Shown here: piece by piece, positions 1 to 4,896 of the stretch
Position numbering within the stretch: position 1 is the first letter of the stretch
Layout of the letters: each line of letters opens with the position of its first letter
DNA from: Nitrososphaerales archaeon
GTDB taxonomy: Archaea; Thermoproteota; Nitrososphaeria; Nitrososphaerales; Nitrososphaeraceae
NCBI GenBank assembly: GCA_029237515.1
Contig: JARBAV010000173.1
Coordinates: 1-5,831 of the forward strand
DNA length: 5,831 nucleotides
Reading direction: 5' to 3'
Notes under the pieces: generated by a model
Database searches by the model: none
Told to the model about the DNA's origin: nothing
The model's input: only the letters and a program-made list of their open reading frames with translations
Program-made: the position numbers and the translations under genes

Positions 1-1
1 A

Positions 2-208
2 ACGGACTACAGAAGTGTTGAAAGAGCCATTGATAGGGTTCAAGTGTTAGTTGAAACAATTGGATTTCAAATGTCTAAGATGCCTCCGGAAGTACTTGAA
101 ATGACGTATTGTTATGAAGCAGCATACTCGAGGTGGCGTCCTGATTTCGTGGAAACAACTAAGCGAATTTACAAATACTCAAATGACGTCTGGAAAAGTA
201 GTACCTGA
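2..208 (+). CDS. 3' end of an unrecognised protein gene (5' truncated by window edge)
   Basis: Frame 2 is open from the first bases to a TGA at 206-208, giving 68 residues that begin TDYRSVERAIDRV and end NDVWKSST. No start codon is needed because the gene enters from outside the window. The composition is protein-like: charged and aromatic residues are mixed, the first 25 residues could form an amphipathic helix, and a W/R/Y-rich stretch (AYSRWRPDF) follows. There is no signal peptide, membrane helix or metal-binding motif in this part. I do not recognise the family. It converges on the minus-strand gene at 242-697 across a spacer of only 33 bases, as in compact archaeal gene pairs. The reading frame is well supported; the function is unknown. 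Confidence 0.6.
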   Translation, partial: TDYRSVERAIDRVQVLVETIGFQMSKMPPEVLEMTYCYEAAYSRWRPDFVETTKRIYKYSNDVWKSST

Positions 209-241
209 CTTTCCGAATATTTTAACGAAAATTCAATAACT

Positions 242-697
242 TTAACCTATTTGGCCAATCACCGATGATTCATGTAAGGATTTGAGAAGATCGCGATATT
301 TTCGATCGATAAAGTATAGCGATTCCGCTAACTTTTTTGATTTTCCATACTTGAATCGAACAAGCTCGCGATGCCTCCAAAGATGCTGACCTTCGGGAAT
401 CGAAAGAGTTGTAAAGTAGTCAGGCCCCTTGAGGTTGTCGGGAAGCTTGATGCTCTGTGGTATAATATATTCAATAGTAAACCATTCATCACCATCCGGA
501 TAATCATTGCCGGTAGCTATATCAAAATACAAGTGCAATACATCTTCAATATTTAAGCCGCTCTCTTTGCTCAAAGGATGTTTTATTAATGACTTTCGAT
601 AATCCATTTTTAACAATTCAGGCTCAAAATAATTCCTTATTATGGCAAGTCTAAAGATTTCATTCGACTCCTTTATATTCAAAGCTAGTATAACCAA
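242..697 (-). CDS. Hypothetical protein, 151 aa, TTG start
   Basis: A 151-codon frame ends at TAA (244-242). The protein is soluble-looking: acidic and aromatic in the middle (around residues 52-75, with DYPDGDEWFTIEYIIP), then basic and helical at the C-terminus (residues 113-143, HRELVRF and KYRDLLKSLHESS). No catalytic motif, membrane segment or known domain is apparent to me. The 5' end is uncertain. The only standard start is TTG at 697, with GGAG four bases upstream of it as a possible ribosome site. The frame stays open upstream to a stop at 772-770 without any ATG or GTG. An ATG at 708-706 lies in another frame and reads only 15 codons before a stop, so an N-terminal frameshift or decay cannot be excluded. 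The next in-frame ATG would begin at MDYRK (residue 32). It converges with the gene at 2-208. Confidence 0.6.
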   Translation of the reverse strand: MVILALNIKESNEIFRLAIIRNYFEPELLKMDYRKSLIKHPLSKESGLNIEDVLHLYFDIATGNDYPDGDEWFTIEYIIPQSIKLPDNLKGPDYFTTLSIPEGQHLWRHRELVRFKYGKSKKLAESLYFIDRKYRDLLKSLHESSVIGQIG

Positions 698-746
698 GGA
701 TCTCCATTTAATAACCTTTTTAACATAGTGTGAGAATACACGCGAC

Positions 747-758
747 CTACAATTGTAG
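747..758. promoter_or_regulatory. Perfect 12-bp palindrome, possible operator
   Basis: CTACAATTGTAG is a perfect inverted repeat without a spacer. It lies in the divergent spacer between the minus-strand gene starting at 697 and the tRNA-Ser gene at 833. Short perfect palindromes in divergent spacers often bind dimeric winged-helix or Lrp-type regulators. The site is about 40 bases upstream of the tRNA TATA box and 50 upstream of the TTG start, so either promoter could be affected. No second copy was seen in the window, so the role is inference. Confidence 0.25.
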
Positions 759-799
759 AAATCGTTATTTTATTGTCAATGCAGCTGATAATCAATATC

Positions 800-807
800 A
801 ATATATT
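800..807 (+). promoter_or_regulatory. TATA box of tRNA-Ser
   Basis: AATATATT ends 25 bases before the first base of the mature tRNA (833), which is the expected archaeal TATA-to-start distance of about 25-30 bases. The tRNA would therefore be transcribed with almost no 5' leader. Confidence 0.5.
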
Positions 808-832
808 GCCTTCCCATAAATCTCCAGTTTAG

Positions 833-919
833 GCGGGGGTCGCCTAGCCTGGTAGGGCGTGGGATTGCTAATCCCATGTTCGCAAGAACTCGTGGGTTCG
901 AATCCCACTCCCCGCGCCA
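833..919 (+). tRNA. tRNA-Ser (anticodon GCT), CCA encoded
   Basis: The full cloverleaf can be folded by eye. The acceptor stem is 833-839 with 909-915 (six Watson-Crick pairs plus one G-U), position 8 is T840, and the D stem is GCC/GGC (842-844 with 856-858). The anticodon stem TGGGA/TCCCA (860-864, 872-876) encloses a seven-base loop with GCT at 867-869. A long variable arm, GTTC/GAAC closed by a GCAA tetraloop (878-889), marks a type II (Ser/Leu) tRNA. The T stem GTGGG/CCCAC carries the loop TTCGAAT. The discriminator is G916, the usual serine identity base, followed by an encoded CCA at 917-919. It reads AGC/AGU serine codons. There is no intron: the anticodon loop is an uninterrupted 7 nt. 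It has its own TATA box and no tRNA neighbour. Confidence 0.97.
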
Positions 920-1230
920 TTGCAGTTTGCATTAATGAATTGCATAATATGTCTCATCGTCAAGTCTACGTCTTTCTCAACTCAAGTTAGTAGATTGCAA
1001 GACATGATGAAAAACTGGTTCCAGGGGAGTCAAACATTTAGCCCAGGATTGAAAGCATTCTCATTAGAAGTTCTCCCTTATTCTACCGGTCTACTATTTG
1101 CCTTTTTAAGACTTCACTTTAGACCCTGCGTTACAACTGTTGGTAATTCTACAGCTAGAAGATACTATGACCAGCAGTAGAGTGATGCTTGAATTACACT
1201 AACTCCTTTGAAGACATTAAATTTAGGAGT

Positions 1231-1267
1231 CATCCTAATATCCATATTGGATGCTATTTTTTTTCTT
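1231..1267 (+). terminator. Hairpin plus T8 tract, terminator-like
   Basis: ATCCA-TAT-TGGAT (1240-1252) can form a tight stem-loop, or CATCC/GGATG (1231-1235, 1249-1253) a larger one. A run of eight T at 1257-1264, then CTTT, follows it. Archaeal RNA polymerase terminates at such T-tracts with or without a hairpin. The tract would end a plus-strand transcript coming from the tRNA side and insulate the membrane-protein gene downstream. Which transcript it serves is unclear. Confidence 0.4.
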
Positions 1268-1376
1268 TAATTGATACGTGCTTTTTCCCTAGTTACACGA
1301 TACCGATTCAAATGGTATATTGGATGTATCAAACATGGGTAAAAATTATGTTGCACTCCCCAGGTATCGAACATTA

Positions 1377-1384
1377 TTTAAATA
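1377..1384 (+). promoter_or_regulatory. TATA box of the membrane-protein gene
   Basis: TTTAAATA is a near-ideal archaeal TATA element. It ends 32 bases before the TTG at 1417, which would put transcription start near 1406-1410 and leave a leader of about 10 bases containing GAAGGG. Its position supports the TTG start of the downstream gene. Confidence 0.5.
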
Positions 1385-1416
1385 CTCTGACGCTGCAATC
1401 TGAATAACGAGAAGGG

Positions 1417-1968
1417 TTGAAAGCTAGTTGGCAAGTAGATCAGAGAGTCTATATTCCATATTGTACACTTGCGGGATTTATAGCCGTATGGGCCATTTCA
1501 GGACTCCTTGTCATTGTTGATCTAGTCTCAGGAACTCCTCCTGGAACATTCTTTGCTGTGATTGGAATATCGTTAGGATTCAACGATCCGGCAGTTGCGC
1601 AGTACGTAGGATTTGGCTTGCACTTGTTAACTGGTACTGTGGCGGGAAACATATTCGGACAAGCATCAACATATTGGAGGTGGATTGCGCCGTACGACTA
1701 TCATCATGGGATAATTACTGGACTTATAGTAGGAGTCGCGTTATGGGCCATATTATTCGTACCTGTTACCACATTTGGGATACAGCCTCGACTTGACTCA
1801 TTTTCTACCTCGGCACCAAATCAATATATCTATGATATCTCAGGCCATTTCCAATTATTGTACCCAATTATAATCGGCGGTTCATTGGTATTTCATATTA
1901 TCTATGGTTCGCTGTTGGGATTTATAGCTGGGCGGATGAAAGAATTAGGGTCCTTTCTAAAGAAATAG
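1417..1968 (+). CDS. Four-helix integral membrane protein with internal repeat, function unknown
   Basis: The protein has 183 residues from a TTG start. A stop at 1405-1407 closes the frame just upstream and no ATG is available, so TTG is the only reasonable choice. Four membrane helices can be seen at about residues 15-38, 60-83, 98-121 and 148-172, with short basic ends (KKASW-type N-terminus, GRMKELGSFLKK C-terminus). Helices 2 and 4 carry the same pattern, H-x3-G-x3-G-x3-G: H69-G73-G77-G81 and H160-G164-G168-G172. Helix 3 is preceded by YHHG and has a G98-G102-G106 ladder. This suggests two related halves packed through glycine faces, perhaps with the histidines lining a site. It is not an ammonia monooxygenase subunit as far as I can recall those sequences. 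The gene stands alone with its own promoter. No family name is claimed; the gene call itself is strong. Confidence 0.85.
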   Translation: MKASWQVDQRVYIPYCTLAGFIAVWAISGLLVIVDLVSGTPPGTFFAVIGISLGFNDPAVAQYVGFGLHLLTGTVAGNIFGQASTYWRWIAPYDYHHGIITGLIVGVALWAILFVPVTTFGIQPRLDSFSTSAPNQYIYDISGHFQLLYPIIIGGSLVFHIIYGSLLGFIAGRMKELGSFLKK

Positions 1969-2215
1969 ACGTGCATCGAGCAACCTTTTCACGTGACCGC
2001 GAGCACACATTGGCGAGTTTAGATTAATAGTAGCGCCGTCATTGTCAATGGTGCATTGAACGTCCTATCAGTTGAATAAGAATTGCTTATTCTTAATTAT
2101 GTAGTTTGATTGATGACTTGACCAATTTTCAATCGGTTTGCTGTTTGTATAAAAATCGAATTGTGTTGGCATTGGTGTAGATTGATTGTCATAACATGCC
2201 CAATAATGTAGGTAG
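1969..2215. other. Spacer with one perfect hairpin, no gene seen
   Basis: This spacer lies between the membrane-protein gene and the next plus-strand gene. It contains the palindrome TCACGTGA (1989-1996) and the hairpin at 2074-2092. A minus-strand open frame at 2068-2268 overlaps the 5' end and promoter of the next gene and is not protein-like, so it is not called. Confidence 0.4.
2074..2092. terminator. 7-bp perfect hairpin, possible transcription end
   Basis: GAATAAG-AATTG-CTTATTC is a perfect stem of seven pairs with a five-base loop, followed by TTAATTAT. It lies about 105 bases after the stop of the membrane-protein gene. It could mark the 3' end of that transcript or be a protein-binding palindrome. 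The T run after it is weak, so the terminator call is tentative. Confidence 0.25.
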
Positions 2216-2223
2216 ATTAAATA
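2216..2223 (+). promoter_or_regulatory. TATA box placing a leaderless start at 2247
   Basis: ATTAAATA is centred about 27 bases before the A of ATG 2247. This is the distance at which archaeal transcripts begin, so the mRNA would start at or very near the ATG. Leaderless transcripts are common in archaea. The box decides in favour of 2247 over the in-frame ATG at 2337. Confidence 0.4.
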
Positions 2224-2246
2224 GCATAAATTACCAGTAATCAGGA

Positions 2247-2969
2247 ATGCACTATTGGGTGGGATCACATTGTCTTGTCACAGAAGGCGAGAAGAGTAAT
2301 CCAAGGAAGACTAGATCCTTCTTCCCTTTGGGAGTGATGTCTGTCTCAGACAGACTTACAATCGTTAATGAGATGGTGAATAACATTCCCGACAAGTCAT
2401 GGATGCTCTATCTCTTAGAAATTTTTAACATGCAAGACATCGCATTGGAATTGAACCTAATCTGCCAATTCGATGGTCAGGACTATTTTGAAGCAATTTT
2501 TAGAGGGGTTAATCAGTACAGGTTTTCACATGTTCTTCCAATTATTGGGCATACCTACAATCGCCAGATATTCCTTGACTCTCAGAAACAAACAATCAGA
2601 TATGTGTTAACGGATAAGGACAATGAACAATATGAAATTTACGACCTCTCTGTGAAGAATGTTGTCGGTTTTAATTTTCGAGGCTCAAGACAATTTACAG
2701 GGATAGAATGGTGGAATAAAATAATGAATTCACCGTATCCAATAAAATACGAAGTAGAGATTTCTCAGTTACTGTTTGGGCTTAATGATAATTCCTCCGA
2801 TGAATATTCAACTACCTTTTATCCTTATAGCGCCTTGCTGCCTAATGCCGATGGTTCAAGGACTTCATATCCCGTTTCGATGCAGAACCTGAAAATCAAA
2901 GATGATGGTTGTATATCATACCGTATTACTTCTGGTAGATGCAGTTCTGGCATGCAATACAACTGCTGA
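2247..2969 (+). CDS. Hypothetical protein, 240 aa
   Basis: A long frame with even, protein-like composition ends at TGA 2967-2969. I do not recognise it. The first ~35 residues are less ordered-looking. Residues 31-70 look helical (MSVSDRLTIVNEMV, then SWMLYLLEIFN), and the rest is rich in aromatic and polar residues in short alternating stretches, suggesting a mainly beta fold. Two cysteines lie near the end (C232 and C240, GRCSSGMQYNC). There is no transmembrane helix or signal peptide. Start choice: the TATA box spacing fits a leaderless ATG at 2247, while the ATG at 2337 follows GGAGTG but at too short a distance for good pairing and would give 210 aa. It converges on rlmE with 42 bases between stops, and nothing links the two functionally. 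Confidence 0.7.
   Translation: MHYWVGSHCLVTEGEKSNPRKTRSFFPLGVMSVSDRLTIVNEMVNNIPDKSWMLYLLEIFNMQDIALELNLICQFDGQDYFEAIFRGVNQYRFSHVLPIIGHTYNRQIFLDSQKQTIRYVLTDKDNEQYEIYDLSVKNVVGFNFRGSRQFTGIEWWNKIMNSPYPIKYEVEISQLLFGLNDNSSDEYSTTFYPYSALLPNADGSRTSYPVSMQNLKIKDDGCISYRITSGRCSSGMQYNC
2941..2966. repeat. Inverted repeat at the 3' end of the convergent gene pair
   Basis: GCAGTT (2941-2946) and AACTGC (2961-2966) are exact inverted copies around a 14-base loop that itself contains GCATGC. They occupy the last codons of the 240-aa gene, directly before its stop. Further palindromes, ATCATGAT (2974-2981) and TTCGAATCGAA (2990-3000), follow in the 42-base spacer before rlmE. Together they may form 3'-end structures for both converging transcripts; that role is inference. 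Confidence 0.3.
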
Positions 2970-3011
2970 TATTATCATGATGGTGTCTTTTCGAATCGAA
3001 CTATGCCCAGG

Positions 3012-3611
3012 TTATTCTTTAAAGCCAAGACATATTACGTAAAGCTCACTGCTTTCCTGTCTGCTGGCTGGAGGCTTACTAAGCTTTATTAAGGTAAAGT
3101 GTTCTGCAAGTTCGTCCACAAAGGATTGTGCTGAAGCACCCTGAAAAATCTTGTAAACAGCATTTCCTCCATGTTCGAGGATTTTATTTGAGGCATGCAA
3201 GGCATGCTTCGTAAGAGAAATTTGTCTTTCATGATCAATTTCCCAAATTCCACTTACGTTAGGTGACATGTCACTGAGCACAACATCAAATTTGTCACCA
3301 GGACCGATGGTTTGGAGAAGAATTTGAGGTAGTTGCGGTTCTTCTATACTTCCCTTGATAAATTTTGTGCCAGGCAATGGACTTATATCCTTTAGATCCA
3401 GTCCCAAAACAAAACCAGATTGACCAACTAATTGACTCACCACTTGAATCCATCCCCCTGGTGCGCAACCGAATTCAACCACTCTATCAGATTTCTTGAT
3501 TATATTGTAAGACTTGTTGAGCTGAAGGAGTTTGAAGGCAGCCCTACTACGATATCCTTTCTGTTTTGCTAATTTCCTATACTGATCTTTTCTAGCTTGG
3601 GTCAGTCTCAT
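3012..3611 (-). CDS. rlmE: 23S rRNA (uridine-2'-O-)-methyltransferase, RlmE/FtsJ family
   Basis: This is an S-adenosylmethionine-dependent methyltransferase that puts a 2'-O-methyl group on a 23S rRNA uridine of the peptidyl-transferase A-loop (U2552 in E. coli numbering); the exact archaeal target is inferred from the family. From ATG at 3611 the protein has 199 residues, the usual length for a stand-alone FtsJ domain. The N-terminal RSRAAFKL motif carries K27. SAM motif I is EFGCAPGGW (46-54), D72 is the likely acidic residue binding the SAM ribose, LSDMSPNVSG carries D114, VYKIFQG carries K154, and SSELYV carries E189. This completes the K-D-K-E catalytic tetrad. A longer frame from ATG 3683 would add 24 hydrophobic residues unlike the family, and the likely TATA box lies inside that extension, so the shorter start is preferred. 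It is a single gene, convergent with the 240-aa gene and 418 bases from aIF1A. Confidence 0.93.
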   Translation of the reverse strand: MRLTQARKDQYRKLAKQKGYRSRAAFKLLQLNKSYNIIKKSDRVVEFGCAPGGWIQVVSQLVGQSGFVLGLDLKDISPLPGTKFIKGSIEEPQLPQILLQTIGPGDKFDVVLSDMSPNVSGIWEIDHERQISLTKHALHASNKILEHGGNAVYKIFQGASAQSFVDELAEHFTLIKLSKPPASRQESSELYVICLGFKE

Positions 3612-3647
3612 TATGTTATAAGATTGAAGGATCAAACCACATACAAG

Positions 3648-3656
3648 AATATATTT
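3648..3656 (-). promoter_or_regulatory. TATA box of rlmE
   Basis: Read on the minus strand, AAATATATT is centred about 41 bases upstream of ATG 3611. Transcription would begin near 3625, giving a short leader of about 14 bases with no clear Shine-Dalgarno site. The box lies inside the longer rlmE reading frame that begins at 3683, which argues against that longer start. Confidence 0.45.
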
Positions 3657-3816
3657 GATGCTATCTTCATATTGTAAAAGCATGATGAAATGTCATACTC
3701 TTGAAGTAACTAAAAGTATTTGTCTGCTTAGCTCGATAAAATGGTCCTTGCAACGGTAATCTTAGAAATCCATAGTAAATCGTTACAATGAAGATTCAAA
3801 ACTGAAGTAATTGTAC

Positions 3817-3852
3817 CTAGGCTATTCACTTTACGTGAATGTATTAACCTAG
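3817..3852. repeat. Nested stem-loop (inner 6 bp, outer 5 bp)
   Basis: The outer arms CTAGG (3817-3821) and CCTAG (3848-3852) enclose the inner arms ATTCAC (3824-3829) and GTGAAT (3835-3840) around the loop TTTAC. All pairs are Watson-Crick; the two stems are separated by 2 bases on one side and 7 on the other. It sits in the middle of the aIF1A-rlmE gap, about 200 bases upstream of rlmE. It could be an RNA element or a DNA binding site, and neither is proven. Confidence 0.3.
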
Positions 3853-4007
3853 TGAAACCAATTTAGGTTCTTGCACAGATCAAACTCCAGAATTTTGGGA
3901 GACAGACTTTCGCCAAACAGATTTGAACAGCTTGAAATAAAAGTGTATGCATCCTTTGTTGAGAAAATATATCAAAAATACACCATAATGATTTAAGTGT
4001 TATTTTA

Positions 4008-4023
4008 AACAGATTATTCTGTT
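4008..4023 (-). terminator. Hairpin just downstream of the aIF1A stop
   Basis: On the minus strand AACAGA-ATAA-TCTGTT forms a perfect six-pair stem with a four-base loop, followed by TTAAAAT. It begins 6 bases after the stop codon of the aIF1A gene, the right place for a transcript 3' end. The T run is short, so this may be a stabilising 3' structure instead of a true terminator. Confidence 0.4.
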
Positions 4024-4029
4024 CTATTC

Positions 4030-4335
4030 TCAAACGTTATTGAGATAACCGTCCTGCTGTAGTTTCTCCGCGTGTGCTCTAATATACCTCCATACTACGT
4101 CTGCTTTGGATGATTGAAAATCCCATGGAGCTACCAAAACAACATCATTATCTCTAATCCACATCCTTCGCTTAATTTTTCCACTAATACGGCATACCCT
4201 CACCTGTCCATCTGTGCACTTGACAACCACATTATCTCCCCCTACAAGCTTAATAACCCTGCCCAGCAATTGTCCATCCTGTGGGAGGACCAATTCCTTC
4301 AAATGTGATTCGCTCAGTACTTTCCTTTTGCCTAT
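4030..4335 (-). CDS. eif1A: Translation initiation factor aIF1A, apparent ATA start
   Basis: aIF1A is the archaeal counterpart of eIF1A. It binds the A site of the small ribosomal subunit and helps recruit initiator tRNA and select the start codon. The protein is one S1-like OB fold. From the ATA at 4335 it has 101 residues: a basic tail GKRKV (2-6), then LPQDGQLLGRVIKLVGGDN (17-35), VKCTDGQVRVCRISGK (38-53), KRRMWIRDNDVVLVAPWDFQ (55-74) and VVWRYI (80-85), all family hallmarks. The first ordinary start is TTG at 4302, giving 90 residues and deleting the tail. I extend to ATA because the frame upstream of TTG reads the family-typical GKRKVLSESH, an AGGT lies 7 nt upstream of ATA, and an in-frame TAG 12 bases upstream of the ATA closes the frame. 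A mis-called ATG is possible. It appears monocistronic. Identity is near certain; the start is not. Confidence 0.95.
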   Translation of the reverse strand: MGKRKVLSESHLKELVLPQDGQLLGRVIKLVGGDNVVVKCTDGQVRVCRISGKIKRRMWIRDNDVVLVAPWDFQSSKADVVWRYIRAHAEKLQQDGYLNNV

Positions 4336-4342
4336 TTCAAAG

Positions 4343-4346
4343 ACCT
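4343..4346 (-). promoter_or_regulatory. Shine-Dalgarno-like AGGT before the ATA codon of aIF1A
   Basis: On the minus strand AGGT, complementary to the ACCTCC-type 16S rRNA 3' end, is followed by 7 bases and then ATA (4335-4333). The spacing is optimal. No comparable site precedes the TTG at 4302. This is one of three reasons for placing the start at ATA. Confidence 0.4.
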
Positions 4347-4370
4347 ACCAATATAACCCCAGCGAACATC

Positions 4371-4379
4371 TAATAAAAA
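4371..4379 (-). promoter_or_regulatory. Candidate TATA box of aIF1A
   Basis: On the minus strand TTTTTATTA is centred about 40 bases upstream of the ATA codon, so transcription would start near 4348 and the mRNA would just include the AGGT site. A rival TATA-like element, GTTATATT (4350-4357), would start transcription near 4326, downstream of the ATA, and would instead favour the TTG at 4302. The two possibilities predict different N-termini. Confidence 0.3.
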
Positions 4380-4896
4380 CGTATCATTTGAGGGAAAATT
4401 TCTTCAGATTTGGGATTAAAGTTGGGTAAAATAAAAAATTGCAGACTTTTACTTTCAATAAAAGATATCTTGTTTTGGTAATAATACTGAGCTAATTTAT
4501 CTACGAAAAATAGTAATAACAATGCACTCATTATTGCTTCAACTTCATCTAAATAATGACTCACAAATTACTTTCGAAAGAAATATCATGGCTCACTTAG
4601 AAATGCGTATTCTAGGAATTCGTCCTACACTCCTGAGGACCGTTACAATCCGTATCAGTTTACAGTCTGAATACCTATTCGACTATAATCTGAATATAAA
4701 GATCATAAACAGAAAAAAGGATGATCCGTTTTTCATATGCTCAGGGTAGTACTTCACCTTATGGATCTCATTTTACATAAAATTAATTCCTTAACTATTT
4801 TCATGACCGTAGTGATATCAATATAAGAATCGTTACCACATATGATTCCTGGGCTTCCCTTGCTCCGCCTTGGTTGTAAAGTGGTACCGTGATTGG
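4380..4896. other. Spacer of about 520 bases, no convincing gene
   Basis: Small open frames exist on both strands (GTG-started 4370-4564 on minus, 4522-4749 on plus), and an unstarted 36-codon frame at 4560-4670 ends in a protein-like PEDRYNPYQFTV. They overlap one another, lack ribosome sites and show no domain. One of them may be a decayed gene fragment. The rest is AT-rich sequence leading to the 3' end of the winged-helix gene at 4897. Confidence 0.4.

Larger units (their letters stand above)
920..1416. other. Spacer of about 500 bases without a convincing gene
   Basis: Two plus-strand open frames lie here, 920-1180 and 1189-1407. The first begins with a TTG directly abutting the tRNA CCA. 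The second begins with a TTG at 1189 and lies in low-complexity, T-rich sequence. Neither has a ribosome site at sensible spacing, a recognisable domain or convincing composition, so I do not call them genes. The segment does hold two adjacent hairpins followed by a T8 run (1202-1264) and, at its end, the TATA box of the next gene. No copy of the tRNA 3' end that would suggest an integrated element was seen. Confidence 0.5.
3684..4029. other. 346-base gap between aIF1A and rlmE, no gene seen
   Basis: No open frame of note is present on either strand. The gap contains the nested hairpin at 3817-3852 and, at its right end, the hairpin just after the aIF1A stop. No tRNA fold or convincing C/D-box pair was found. 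The length is generous for an archaeal same-strand spacer, so a short RNA or upstream control region is possible but not shown. Confidence 0.4.

Noticed and set aside
371..556. 61-codon plus-strand frame
   Set aside because: Antisense to the 151-aa gene, with no independent support.
920..1180. 86-codon plus-strand frame right after tRNA-Ser
   Set aside because: It starts with a TTG abutting the tRNA CCA, has no ribosome site or domain, and its composition is not convincing. Kept only as a possible source of the downstream terminator-like signal.
1189..1407. 72-codon plus-strand frame
   Set aside because: TTG-started, aromatic- and isoleucine-rich translation of T-rich sequence that overlaps the terminator-like hairpins and the TATA box of the membrane gene.
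833..1416. tRNA-Ser as an integration site for a mobile element
   Set aside because: No integrase gene or repeated copy of the tRNA 3' end (GTGGGTTCGAATCCCAC) was found elsewhere in the window.
1449..1652. 67-codon minus-strand frame
   Set aside because: Antisense shadow of the membrane-protein gene.
2068..2268. 66-codon minus-strand frame
   Set aside because: Overlaps the promoter and 5' end of the 240-aa gene and a hairpin; composition is unlike a protein.
4114..4429. Plus-strand frames over the aIF1A gene
   Set aside because: Antisense shadows of a clearly identified gene.
4370..4564. 64-codon minus-strand frame upstream of aIF1A
   Set aside because: GTG start without a ribosome site or promoter, AT-driven composition and no recognisable family. 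Mentioned only because its stop abuts the next ATG.
4522..4749. 75-codon plus-strand frame
   Set aside because: Overlaps other open frames, has no ribosome site or domain, and composition is not convincing.
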